Assembly (NCBI GenBank): GCA_949130495.1
Contig: OX422217.1
Location: 577,512,606 to 577,576,605 of the forward strand
DNA from: Sambucus nigra
Taxonomy: Eukaryota; Streptophyta; Magnoliopsida; Dipsacales; Adoxaceae
DNA length: 64,000 nt
Direction of reading: 5' to 3'
Made by a program: the position numbers and the translations under genes. This document shows, piece after piece, positions 13,488 to 24,999 of this stretch; positions within the stretch are counted from its first letter, which is position 1; each line of letters starts with the position of its first letter. The notes beneath the pieces are model-generated. The model ran no database searches. It was not told where the DNA came from and saw only the letters and a program-made list of their open reading frames with translations.

Positions 13488-16400
13488 TGTAATGACGCGA
13501 CCCGAATTTATACGTAAAACATAAATAAACATACTTACCTGTAGAACAACCTCAAATTTCGAAACTGCTCCCAACCTGCAGTAACAAAGTGGGGATGTGA
13601 GCCTATGCCTAGTAGGATTTATACGAACAATATAAAAAAGAACGGAAGAAAGGATTACTCATACTCTACAACTATATGCATGCGAAAATATGTATATATA
13701 TATGTACGTATACCTTTGAAATGCACATTCTAATGTATAAACAACTTTTGCTAATCTAGTAAAGAATTTCTTTAGTCATACTTAGCATTTCGCCTTTTTT
13801 AACACATCCGGTTCAATACTTGAAATCCTTACGCCTTATTTGATTCAAACCCATTCCTATTATCAGAGTTTAGCCCCTTTTATAAATTACATTACACTAT
13901 AGTATTTTAATTGAAACCACTATTTTCAAGAAATGCATTCACCGTGATAGAAAATACTTATTTGTCATTTGAAAATCCTTTTTCCTTACATACTTATGCT
14001 AATTATGAGTTTAACAACCTGGTTGCTTAATTTCTCAATTATCCCCTTATTTTATCCTTTTGCCTTATCTTACGGACATTAATAGATTTACGCATTTACT
14101 TGTCCATTTCACTATTATTGTGATTTTTATTACATTCATTCAAGTTATGTTGTACTAAAACATTTTACCACACAACCCTTTTCTTGATATGTTCCATAAT
14201 TCCTTTATTTTTTCTCGGAATTTTTCAATACAGCATACTTACATGGGCTCCACACTGATGGCTATGCGCACCATATTCTCTGGCCAGTGATTTAGGGATT
14301 TTCACCCAAGGTTTCCAGGCCCTTCTTGCCTATTCCTCGTTGCATCCGAGTCCCTTTTTGTCATATTTGCAATTTTACATATGTCCACATTATTCTGTTT
14401 CCTTACTTTTACCCGTTCAAAGCTAAAACTCGAACTTAACCATCCGTTTTTCCCAATAACACTTGGAAAATTGTTTATTTTCTTCTTTAAGTCCCTTAAC
14501 CACACACACATAATTTACACTAAAATCATTCATGCTTTAGGACTTAAGTTATTTTCACACACATTATAGTGACATATAATTAATATTTTTATCGCATAAA
14601 AATGTTTCGCTTTAAGTAAATTACCAATTTACCCTTTCGTTTACTAAACTTGCAGTTTAGTTCCCTAACAAGTGTTATTTCTCAAAAGTGGTTATTAAGT
14701 TTCCAACTTCATATTTGAAACACTTAGCCATTTTAACGCATGTTTGATACTAAACTTTTACCAACTTTCACATTCGTTACCTTAACATCCGTAACACATG
14801 AAATTTGCACCCTTTACACAAGACTAATTTTTATTTCTTAGAAAATAGCATTCTTTTCATTTGACATTAGTAGTTTCATACTATGCCTTATTCAATATTT
14901 TGTTCCAGAAAATATCCATTTTTATTCCAAAGTTGTTCATTGTTAGTCTTACTAGAAAACACACTAAGCAATATTATCAACATTTTTGTTCCACAACATG
15001 CTTATTATTTCCCTTTCATTAGAAATATACTAAATAACATTTCCTATATTTATATTTCATGCAAATGTCCATTATTTATTTTCATTATAAATTCACCAAA
15101 TGACATTTTCTTACATTTTTATTCCATAAAAATGTCCATGAGTAGTATTTTGAATTTTATAACACTTCTAAACCTCATTTAAACCTTCTTTAGATGTCCA
15201 TTTTTCTTTAAAACATCAAGGGTGTATTTTATAAACTCATAAATATATTATTTCCATTTTCCTACACACTTTTACACTCAAATGGTGGAAAATAGTAATC
15301 TATTTTTTTGTCTAACTCAAAACCCACTTTATAACCTTTATTTGAGACCCATTTGTTCATGAGATCATATAAATCTACCAATAAAATTCATGGTTGAAAA
15401 CTATCACAAGTCCTACATATTTTAAGCCTAAAATATGTAAATAATGATGTCTAAAATTTATACATAACATTAATCTTAAATCAAGGTTAGCAAAACCCAC
15501 CTGAAAGAGCTCTAGAAATGGTGTCGATATTGGAGAATATGGAGGAACCCCCATCACCAAAGGTGTCCTCAAGAGGGTCTTTAAAAGCCCACAAAAACTT
15601 GTATATATGAATACATTCCCCATGTTCTTGTAATATCTCTTCAACCTCTAAGGAACCTCCTTCAAACTGCATCTTCAAACCCACCAATAACTTTATCTTC
15701 TTCCTCTAACAAAGTCATCTAGGGTTTACTAAGGTGACATTAGGCGGTTTAAGGTTTCTAGTGGTGGTTCTAGGTTGTGGAAGTGGTGAGAGTGTGTAGA
15801 GAAAGTTTAGGACATAAGGTTATTCTTCCATGGGAGTTCAAGCTAGAGAGAGAGAGAGAGACTAGAAATCTGATGTTGTTTTTCATTCCTCTATACCCAT
15901 AATTTCTCTCTCTTATAAACCAAGCCAATGAAATATTACCAAATAAGGAAACCTCATCACCCCAAGACCTTCCCAAATCAGGTATGAAACCACCCATAAT
16001 CAACAACACATATAGATCAAGGGTTAGGATTTGAACAACAAAAAACAGTCTCCCGATCGTGGCCATATCTCGGTCGACCGCGGCCAAGGGGGCCGATCAA
16101 CTGTCCAAGGTGTAAAAACCAAGATTTTCCCCATATTTAACCCCATGACGTTTTTGTATATATATTTTAATACCCCTAAAAAATATTCAAATAATTTTTT
16201 AACGGCCATGAGAAACCCTAAAAAAATCCCGCAACGTTCTACTTTACTATGTCGCGTACCGGCACTATTATTGTATTATTTTAACTATGTTCGTGTCACG
16301 TCCGTTCATCGACTAAATCGTGTCGTACCACACTCATATACTAATTATAACCACTCAAATATAAAAATGTGTCCATGTGGACCATGCAACATAAAATTTT

Positions 16401-16540
16401 CCTTTTTAGTCCTTATGTGCGACGCGTCACTTTTTGTACAATTTGGCCTAGTTACTTATGCATTTGTTTCTCGAATAATTTCTCCGAATAAACTATTCAA
16501 TTCAAAATTAAAATATTTATTTCTAGGGAGGGGTATTACA
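13488..16540 (-). repeat. LARD 5' LTR (right copy)
   Basis: It starts TGTAATGACGCG and ends GGGTATTACA in plus orientation. On the minus strand that is TGTAATACCC to CGCGTCATTACA, a normal TG...CA LTR of 3053 bp. A minus-strand TTTATAAG at 15919-15912, about 620 bases from its 5' edge and beside a GA-rich tract (15846-15862), is a plausible TATA box. In the other LTR this box is changed to CATAAA. Confidence 0.85.
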
Positions 16541-17988
16541 CCGACTCCATAATGACTAGGAAACTTTAAATAATGATGTACAGTAGAAGGCACATCTTCA
16601 AATTTTTTCAATCCAACCCTGTCGAGGGTAATATTACATGCTGAGTTAACGTTCTTATCTAGGACGAATAAAGGTATCTTCTCATTTCGATGGGTCAACT
16701 AGGTACAAATCAAAACTTTTAAAATAATTATTCCCAAAGGTTGCACTTTTTCTCCAGAGAAACCAATGAAAGGCTTGTGGTTAGCTTCAAGTTTGCTATC
16801 TCGGAGTCCCAAACCTCAAAAGCAGTTGTAGAATAAGATGTCGGTAGAACTATCATTATCGACCAAAACTTTAGCCACCTTTCCTTCGTAGACCATCATC
16901 GTGACAATTTGGGTATCATCATGAGGACAAATGACCACTGACAATTCATATTTAGATAATACCACCACCAAATGATCTTTATTTACTTTCCTCAGATGGG
17001 TGTCTATATCACTAAACAAGTTGAATTGTCTAATATAAGTAAAAGTTTGGCTTCATTAAGGTAAGCTTTCCCCTCCATTATCTCATCTCCTCCACTTACG
17101 TCACCTCTTATAATAAAGTTACGTCCAAAAGAGATCATTTTTACCTTGTGCAGAGGCTCCTTAGGTGAATCATCTTTGAAGTTGTCATTATTTCCCATTT
17201 TCTTGTCATCTCCTCTTCAGTAAGGGGATTATGACCGTCTCATGGGTCCCTGCTCATTCACATGGTCTGTTCGACCTCCCTTATTTGTAGATTTTAACTA
17301 TTTCTTTATTCCGATCGGGTTCTCTATCTCGTTCTTCAAGGGTATGAAATTGTCGGTGTTATGTCTATGATCTTTTTGGAATTCATAGTATTTTCTTTTA
17401 TCTCTTTGGTTTAGAGGAGATTTTAGCTTTTCAGTCCATTTCAGGTCTCAACTCCCCCCAATATCTTCCAGAATATGGTGAACGTCAATGGTTAGAAGAC
17501 TGTATTAATCATATCTCTTAGGCTTCTTTAACTTTTTATCCTTTTGGTATTTCTTCTCTGAGATATTCTTTGAATTGGTCTTATAATTGACGGTCTCTTT
17601 AGTAGCCATAGCCTCCTCGGTGTTCATAATTTTTCCTACTTTGGGAAGAAGTTCGATCATAGTCATGGGTGTCTCTTTAGCCAGCGCATAATATAAATTT
17701 TTGGGTAGAAAGTCTCTCATTAATACAACGATCATTGTTTTCTCTTAGTTTTAAATAAACTCTAGATTTTCACTATTAAATCAGGTGATGTACTCATGAG
17801 TGGTCTCTTGAACTCTCTGTCAAACACTTAGAAGATGAGTTACCCATTTGGCCGTCTTGGCCCTAAAGTAGAAGTTGCTGATGAAACAATTAACCAACTG
17901 TTGAATGTTGGAGATATTCCCCCAGGGCAAATTATTTTACCAGATATATGCTGACCCAGTTATAGTACTGGAAAATGCTCGACAGCGC
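16541..17988 (-). pseudogene. Tat-A gag C-terminal part and protease
   Basis: Read right to left: the capsid part resumes at FSSTITGSA near 17975 and continues through LLPKVGKIMNTEEAMATKE (17735-17505) and a worn zinc knuckle (YYEFQKDHRHNTDNF, near 17400). After a spacer the protease appears at 17019-16816, with active-site-like KVLVDNDSSTDILFYNCF. The C-terminal part of that domain follows at 16698-16541 (VNSACNITLDRVGLKKFEDV, PSTVHHYLKFPSHYGVGV). The right edge is the Ogre-like insertion, the left edge the LARD insertion. Stops and frameshifts are present, so this is not functional. Confidence 0.8.
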
Positions 17989-19372
17989 TGTGACCATCCT
18001 GATTGGCGCGGTGTTCATTCTTAAGGGAGGAAGGAGGAGGATCCCTGGAGTAAGAACTACATCGCGATCTCGTACCCTTCTCTTCGAAAAGGGGCTTCGA
18101 CCGTCGTCAGTGTGGGGTGAATATAAAGAGGTAGATTTGCAAGCCTATTTTTCTCAAAACAGGAAAAAGAATATGTTGCCACTTCGAGAGAGTGGCATCA
18201 AGGACAAACTGATGCATGCGAAACCAATAAATCGGAGGTCCGGGGGCTAAGTTATGGAATGGGAAGTTGTTAGGCACCCATCCCGCCCTTACGGTCTCTC
18301 ATAGGCAAATGTTAATATTTCCCTTTATTCCCGTGAAATGAGTGCATGTGTTTATATAATGGAGATTGGAATCGTTTAACCCATACCATGGAAAAGATAG
18401 GGTGAGGTCATCCATAGGAATATTCCTACAATAGTAATAATGTAAAAGATAGAATATGAGCATTCATCGAGATATTCATCGTTATTGGGAGACGATAATA
18501 TATGTGGGATGACACGCGAATAAGCATAATATATGTATAATAATTATGAAAATGAGGGATTTTGAGAAATTTGGAAAATGAAAGAAATTGAAAAATTGAA
18601 AAGTTGGACTTGAGTCTCGAATTTTAATTCGAGACACTTACGTAGCCTATAAAGGCATCAAAGTCCACGTAGTTCAAATATAGAATAGGGGTGGGATTTA
18701 TCCTATAGATTCGAACGAAATTTTATTAGGTGTCTACATGTAGAAAATGTGTTTTTAGTTTTGAAAAAGTGTGGTAGATAATTTCGTTCGGAATTTATGG
18801 ATGTAACCATATTTTATTTGTTTTGAGTTTTTTATGAAAAATAAAGTATGTGCAATATACTAATAAAAGTGTAGATGTTGATAGGTATGAGCTAAAGTGA
18901 AACTAGATTATGAATTTAAAGTAACTTATGAAAAATAAGAGATTTAAAAGAGAGGGAGAAGGAATTGGACCTTATTTGGATCTTGAGCTTGGATCTTGGA
19001 TGAAATCCTTTAAATGTTGATGGATATTGATGAGAGAGAAGGATATTTAACAAATTGGGTGTGATAAGGATTAGTATTTAGGCTTGAATGGGATTTCTCG
19101 TATGGAACTTCGCTGATTTCGAGAGAATGTTGCTGAGATCACTGATGCTGATGGGTTTGTTGTCTCCGGGTAATGAGGTCTTGGCCCCTATTTATAGGGT
19201 AAAAAGGGGTGCCGATCGGCCAATCCCAGGGGGTGCCTATCGGTAGGTCACCCTTGACATTGTTCTGATAGGCATGGTCCAGGACCTACCAATTGGCAGT
19301 CCCGTGTGGACTTTTTTGGAAAAATAATCGTAGCGCACTAACCGTTGATCCAAATCATGTACGGGGCACACC
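17989..19372 (-). repeat. Ogre-like 3' LTR, U3 truncated
   Basis: It matches 42085-43445 over about 1.38 kb. The left end TGTGACCATCC is the LTR terminus. The match stops after GGGGCACACCGTTA at 19372, and the diverged subrepeats seen in the other LTR (43450-44065) are absent. The U3 part is therefore deleted or replaced, and no polypurine tract is evident. Confidence 0.8.
19189..19196 (-). promoter_or_regulatory. TATA box of Ogre-like 3' LTR
   Basis: Minus-strand TATAAATA within CCCTATAAATAGGGGCC. The same box is conserved in the other LTR at 43262-43269, which supports it as the element promoter. Confidence 0.65.
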
Positions 19373-19391
19373 GTTAGGGACGGGGGATCCT

Positions 19392-19396
19392 AGAGA

Positions 19397-19444
<48 letters not shown>
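19392..19444. repeat. (GA)n microsatellite
   Basis: About 26 GA dinucleotides with one T interruption, directly after the point where the two Ogre-like LTRs lose similarity. From 19445 to 19900 the sequence is AT-rich with no recognised gene. Confidence 0.95.
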
Positions 19445-19447
<3 letters not shown>

Positions 19448-19904
19448 GGTTCGAGATGAGTCCCATTTTTTTCTACTTTTCCTACAAATGTTAATGTAAC
19501 ACAGCAAAATATATGCAAAAGAAAAATGAATTTTTTTGTTAATTTTCTTTGTTTAATGATTAATGCACATACTCTTTTTACTTTGCGGAGACCGTAAAAA
19601 GAATTTTGAAGATTGATTTGAGAATGATTTTATTAAAAAGAGATTAGTAAAATTATAAAGGAAATTCGGAATTTCCTTAAGATAAAAATTATTTTTTGAG
19701 TTTTTTTTTTAATTTTGACAAAAGAGGAAAAAGGGAAATTTCCCAAAATAGGAGGTTGCCAATCGTCATGCTTATCGGCATGTCAGTCCAATCCAATCAT
19801 TGCAAGGCTTTGATTTCACTTTCTTCAATTACTTACTACTTGGGGGGGGAAAGTTTTACTCCGATTTCTATAGGGTTTTTTGTCCTTTCTTGGGAGTTTC
19901 CAAG

Positions 19905-19912
19905 TATAAATA
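19905..19912 (+). promoter_or_regulatory. TATA box for the antisense frame of the Ogre-like element
   Basis: TATAAATA followed by GGGG, then a pyrimidine-rich stretch with a likely start site (CCCTACACTTTC, about 19936). The ATG at 19983 follows after a short leader. Spacing TATA-start-ATG is that of an ordinary plant RNA polymerase II gene. Confidence 0.6.
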
Positions 19913-19982
19913 GGGGTGTGAATGGGCTTTCCTCCCTACACTTTCATCTTCTTTCTTTCTTATTATATCTTGGTTTTTCAAG

Positions 19983-21226
19983 ATGGATCTTCCTGGTAGC
20001 ATTGAGTTCTCCAACTACCTCGAATCCTTGGAATCAATGTATTCTTATAATGTTGATTATGACGCCTTTTACATGCAGCGAGTCTCTTTATGGCGCAAGC
20101 AGCTTATTGAGTGGAACATGTTGATGACGGTTGTCGAGTTTTGGTATCCTGAGGATCATGTCTTTCGTTTAGGGTTGGATGAAATTTGTCCTACCTATGA
20201 GGGATTTTCTTCCATGCTGGGGATAAATCCCAGCATTGCTGCGGCACTGCCTGAATTTTCCCATTCTCCTAGGGAATTATTGGCTGGGCTACTTAATATT
20301 TCACCTTTGACGGTCAGGACCTTGGTTACGAGGGGAATGATTTCCCTCTCGGTGGTGTTGCAGTCCATTCATTTGCAGGACGTGGGTGATGTTGGATATG
20401 TCGAGGCTGTCATCCTAGGCATTGTTTTTAAAGTTCTATTAGTGATTGGGGAGACACTAGTGGACCCCCAACAGGCCGCTATAATTTCTTGGATGTCATA
20501 TCATCTCAATCCTGCGGTGGTGATATTGGCAGAGACCTTGAATGGCTCGGATGCCTGGCTGGAGGGTCATTTTAACTTTCTGAGGGGTAGCTCTATAATG
20601 TTGTTTATGTGGCTATCAGAGAGGTTTCGTATGGCGGTCCCACCTGAGTATCCTTTGTCGGCAGTTCCAAACTTCTTCTCGCACTATTTCAATAGTGTGG
20701 GCCTAGACATTGAGAGTTGGGGGAACTTGTTTGTAGAGCATGGGGCTCGAGGATTAAACTGGTCTATGCCTTGGTGGAGGGAGTTGCTGCCCATTCTGGA
20801 GCTGGGAGAATACCAGTACGTCAGACTGGTTGACCTCAAGCATACCTCTTTCTAATTTCCCTGGCGGCTGCTGCACCAATAGGGCTGGAAGAAATTATGC
20901 CACCGCGGACACCAAACTTCTATCCCGTATAGGACCTAACAGAGCGTATGCGCATGCGGATTGGTTCTCTATGGGAGAATCTTTGACCATCGACCCGTCC
21001 TTCTTAGTCTACTGGGCGATTTTGGCATGTCTCTGGGGACTACATGAAGTGGTTATGGAATAAGGTAGTGGCCAGGATGTTGGCTGTGGAGAATGGTCAA
21101 AAGTGGTTTGCCATATCTGACACCATGGAGGGAGGCGTTGTGGTCTACCCCAAGATGGTCCGGGCTTATCGCTCTATGGATCTTATGCAATACTCCATTC
21201 AAGAAGGGGAGGTTTGGGGGGCCTAG
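19983..21226 (+). pseudogene. Antisense extra ORF of the Ogre-like element (plant mobile-domain/DUF7745-like)
   Basis: A 290-codon frame from ATG 19983 is followed by two overlapping frames (20830-21063 and 21044-21226) that continue the same protein through two small frameshifts, giving about 410 residues. It starts MDLPGSIEFSNYLESL. Motifs include FWYPEDHVFRLGLDEICPTY, FNFLRGSSIMLFMWLSERF and LNWSMPWWREL, then a tract after 20850 containing RIGPNRAY, LHEVVME and MLAVENGQKWF. The pattern of aromatic and tryptophan anchors resembles the plant mobile-domain/DUF7745 group carried by retroelements. It lies on the strand opposite gag-pol, between integrase and LTR, where some Tat-lineage elements carry antisense ORFs. 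A host gene is less likely because it sits within the element. No catalytic residues are assigned and its function is unknown. Confidence 0.6.
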
Positions 21227-21802
21227 GATGCAGGTGATGATGGTGTTGGTTCCTCTGGCAGCTGCGGGTAGGGCTTTGGTAAGATCTTTGTAATAATTCT
21301 GGTTTTATATTTTGTGGGAATAATTGGGGTGATTTTTAGTATTAGTGGGGTTTGTTATTATCTGGGTTTTTTTTGGTAGACAAGGGAAGTCGTTTGACTC
21401 CTTATGCCGATGTAATTGTGTAAAAATTTCAGATAATGAAAAAAAAAGTTTTTGATCATCTAGTTGTGCCTCTTGATGACTTTTTGCATTTTGAATTATC
21501 TATACTAATCGCTAAGGCATACATAATCCTTTTATTTAAGTATACGTTAAAATGAACTGTTGTTCTCGTGGATAAACAAATAATAGCATTTTGTGAAAAG
21601 AAGGTGGGTCATGCTCATGTGAAGCGAATGAGCTGCCTATGTACCTCTAAGGGTTTGAAAAAAAATTAAAATTCATTTTTTTTGAAAATGTTCTTTAGAA
21701 GATCAGGCCCACGTAGTTCTGGGTAGGGGAAATGAGGAGAGTTTTTTTTTAGAATAGAAGAGAGATGAGAAGAGTCGTAGCGCGACGAGATTTCGGACTA
21801 GA
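21227..21802. other. Spacer between antisense ORF and integrase
   Basis: AT-rich tail region shared by two convergent frames. I see no coding signal. The A-run at 21438-21447 after AATG may mark a 3' end for the plus-strand ORF. Confidence 0.5.
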
Positions 21803-23080
21803 GGTAAAATTTCTTGAGACGGTCCAGGTTGACTGGACTAGCCATTTATTCCCCATCAAGGTCGATGAGCATAACGGCGTCGCCTAACTAGATTTTCTTC
21901 ACAATGTAGGGGCTGCTCCAATTATGATTAAATTTCCCTCTGGGGTCCCAGATAGGCTCTAATATTTCTTTGAGGGATAAATCCCCTTCTCAGACATCGC
22001 AGTCCTTGACTCTCTCATTGAATGATCGCGCTATAAGGCGATGGTATCCTTGTATATGATAGAGACCTTTCAATCTCCCCTTGTCCAAGAGGGACATCTC
22101 GTCAAGACGGCTTTGGTACCAGTCTTTTTTGTTGACGTTGCTTTTAAGAATGATGGGCAGCGAGGTTATTTTCAGCTCCACGGGTAGGACTGCTTCCATG
22201 CCGTAGACTAAAGATTAGGGGGTAGCCCCATTAGAGGTTTGAACTGAAGTGAGGTAGCCCCAGAGGGCTTAAGGAATCGTGTCAGTCCAATCACGATAAC
22301 TCTCGATCATCTTGCTGATGATGACTTTGAGATTCTTATTGACTACTTTGACTGCTCCGTTGGTTTGAGGTCGGTATGGAGAGGATTTATGTCTTTGAAT
22401 CCCACATTCGTTGACCACTTATGTAACCTCTGCCTCAAAATGTAGCCTATTATTTGATACCTTCTCGTGTGGGATCCCATATCGACAGATGATATTTTTC
22501 TTGATGAATTTGGCCACTTTCTTTGCATTTAGAACTGCGTATGACTCGGCTTTGACCCATTTGGTGAAGTATTCAATAGATACTAAGATGAACTCATACC
22601 CATTGGATGCCTTTGATGTAACTTTACCAATGATATCGATGCCCTATATGGAAAACGGCTAGGGAGAAGTCATGTTGTACAATTCTCGCGGAGGCAGGTG
22701 CTGTAGGTTGGAAAACTGTTGACATTTGAGACATCTTCGAACATAGGCTGTGCAATCCTAAACCATGATAGTCTAGTAGTATCCTTGTTGAATGATATTT
22801 TTAGTGAGCATATGGGTGTTCATGTGGGGTCCTCCTTCCCCGTGGATTTCTACATCATTTCTTCAATGTCAGCCCCTACGATGCAGTGTAAATGTGTTCC
22901 ATCGAAGCTTCTCTTAAACATTGCTTTATCACAGTTAATGTACTGGGAGACCAGTTTGCAGAGAGTTTCTCAGTCATTTTTATCAGCTCCTTGGGGATAC
23001 CTATCGTGTTTGAGTAGGCACCAAATGTCATAGTACTAGCAGTCGGCTATTTCAGGTTCTTCCTTCGTGCAGAGCTCGTT
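21803..23080 (-). pseudogene. pol: Ogre-like integrase
   Basis: Minus-strand reading shows the core GIDIIGKVTSKASNGYEF and EYFTKWVKAE (22650-22545), then FIKKNIICRYG (about 22500). HKSSPYRPQTNG (about 22380) is followed by YGMEAVLPVEL (22199) and the C-terminal stretch ending NLDRLKKFYL at about 21803. The first catalytic Asp is present. The second position reads Asn (SNN) and the third Lys in place of the usual Glu, and there are in-frame stops, so the enzyme is dead. Upstream, 23080-22700 holds a worn zinc-binding N-terminal part. Confidence 0.8.
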
Positions 23081-23149
23081 GTGGTAGCAGTGGGTTGGTT
23101 TGTCTTATTTTTGGACAAGGAAGGGGGTCATGGTTATTCTTTAGAGCAT

Positions 23150-23460
23150 GTCAATCATGGAGGCTAAGGTATAAAGGGCGTCATCCAGGTTATCTTTGCT
23201 CGGGGTAGGTAGTGGAAGGTGATTTCTTGGAATTGGGAAGCTTGTTCTTCAAGGTGGGCATGGAAGGGTAAGAGTTTATCATCCTTGACTTTCCATTTCC
23301 TGAGTACTTTATCGATGATGAGGGTTGAATGACCGTAGACATCGAGGTATTAAATTATTTTCTTGAGGGCAACTTTGAGGCCTACCGTACACGCCTCGTA
23401 TTCAATCATATTGTTTGTGCAGGGGAAATCCAATTTATTGGCAATGGGAGTGTGGGAGTC
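23150..23460 (-). pseudogene. pol: Ogre-like second (archaeal-type) RNase H
   Basis: Motifs NMIEYEACTVGLKVALKKI (about 23420), DVYGHSTLIIDKVLRKWK and DDKLLPFHAHLEEQ are seen on the minus strand. They match the extra RNase H that Tat-lineage elements carry between the first RNase H and integrase. It is interrupted by at least one stop near 23350. Confidence 0.75.
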
Positions 23461-24830
23461 ATCAGGGGAAATTAGGAGGATTCCAATGCCATATCCTTTT
23501 TGTTGGCAGCCCATCAAAGAAAATTTTCAATCAAAGATATTATTGGGAGGCGCAAAGGATATTCTCATCTGGGAACTCAGAAATCCGGGCATCGGCTTCT
23601 TCCATAGGGTAGTCAGTAAGGTAGTCAGAGATGGATCTTCCTTTCATGTCTTTTTGTGTGATATAGGTGATATCAAACTCAGCTAGAAGCATCAACCAAT
23701 GGCCATTCGGCTGAATAAGCTGGGCTTCTTGAGTAGGTACTTGACGGGATCCATTCGGGATATGAGTCGGACGGGGAAGGCGAACATGTAGTGTCGTAAC
23801 TTTTGGGTAATCCAAATAAGAGAAACACATGTTTTTTCTAATGCGGTGTAGCTAACTTCATAATCGACCAATTTTTGACTGGCATAGTAGATGGCTTTCT
23901 CTTTGTGGGTTTCTTCAAGGTATTGGGCTAACAAAGCCCTGACAACAGTATCGGTCACAGTTAGGTGTAGGAGTAAGGGAAGACCAGGCTACGGCAACAT
24001 GGGTACCGGAGGTCGGGTTAGGTATTAATTAATTCGATTGAAGGCTTCTTGGCAAGATTCATTCCAGAACTTGGTTAAATCCTTTTGGAGGAGTTTGAAG
24101 ATGGGTTCATAGATGGAAATTAATTGGCTGATGAATCGACTAATGTGCTGTAATTTCCCAAGGAATCCTCGGACTTCTTTCTCCATTCGGGGAGGTGGCT
24201 TCTCAAGTATGTATTTTATCTTAGCAGGATCTGCTTTTATCCCTTTCTCACTGACCACAAATCCCAAGAGTTTTCCTTTAGTAACTCTCGCATTTGGTAC
24301 TGTCGCTAAATGGGTCCAGTCGCATTTGGTACTGTCGCGATCGTTCAAAGAATTTTTGAAGAGAGGGAATATGACCTTATTTAGTATTGGCTTGATAATC
24401 ATGTCATCTAGATAGACCTCGACTTCCTTGTGTATCATATCATGCAGAATAGTTGTGGCCACCCTTTGGTATATAGACCCTGTATTTTTTAGACCAAATG
24501 GCACGACATTGTAGCAAACGTTTCCCCAAGGGGCGATGAATACGGTTTTCTCTTGATGATCAGGGTGCATCTTGATCAGATTATATTTGTCAAACCCACT
24601 GATGAATGAATTTAAAGCGTAATTGGTTGTGTTGTCCACAATCATATCGATGTTGGGTAGCGGGTAATCATCCTTCAGAGAGGTCTTATTCAAGTCTCGA
24701 TAGTGGACACACATGCAGACCTCCCCTCCTAATTTCGGAATGGGTGAGATATTGTCTAGCCATGAAGGATATTAGATCACATGAATGAAGCCCACATTCA
24801 GTTGCTTGACTACTTCTTCTTTTACTTTAA
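23461..24830 (-). pseudogene. pol: Ogre-like reverse transcriptase and RNase H
   Basis: RT motifs in order on the minus strand: CVHYRDLNKTSLKDDYPLPN (24714-24650), FDKYNLIKMHPDHQEKTVF, NVVPFGLKNTGSIYQR, and the catalytic box EVEVYLDDMI at about 24414. The RNase H connection follows: LGKLQHISRFISQ, then RALLAQYLEE, AIYYASQKL and CVSLIWITQKLRHYMF (23958-23800). A short near-exact duplication (GCATTTGGTACTGTCGC at about 24290 and 24322) damages the thumb. Frames change between 24025 and 23958. The YLDD box is kept but the protein as a whole is broken. Confidence 0.85.
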
Positions 24831-24999
24831 GTGATCATTCGGTGCAGAGCTTTCATAGCTTCTATTTGACTAGTTTACAATCATGGAGAGTTGGAATCTC
24901 ATGTTGTGCTATCTTAGGGTTAATGTTGGGGATATCATCATAGGACCATGTGAAGACATCCATGAATTCCTTCATTAAATCTTCAAGTTGTGTGCGCTC

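Larger units (their letters stand above)
7456..16540 (-). mobile_element. LARD-type non-autonomous LTR element nested in Tat-A
   Basis: Two direct repeats of about 3.05 kb (about 7456-10516 and 13488-16540) flank a 2.97 kb centre with no gag, protease, RT or integrase reading on either strand. Orientation is minus: a primer site complementary to initiator tRNA-Met lies left of the right repeat, and a purine-rich tract (minus strand) lies right of the left repeat. Long LTRs, long non-coding centre and intact primer signals are the definition of large retrotransposon derivatives, which borrow enzymes from a partner. The TGTAATACC ends and iMet primer point to a Tekay-type partner. The LTRs differ at many positions and small indels, so it is older than the Tekay copy at 48253-57356. 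Confidence 0.8.

Noticed and set aside
19983..21226. Host plant gene encoding a mobile-domain protein
   Set aside because: It lies between the integrase and LTR of the Ogre-like element, carries frameshifts like its surroundings, and matches the antisense-ORF position known for Tat elements. A captured host origin remains possible.
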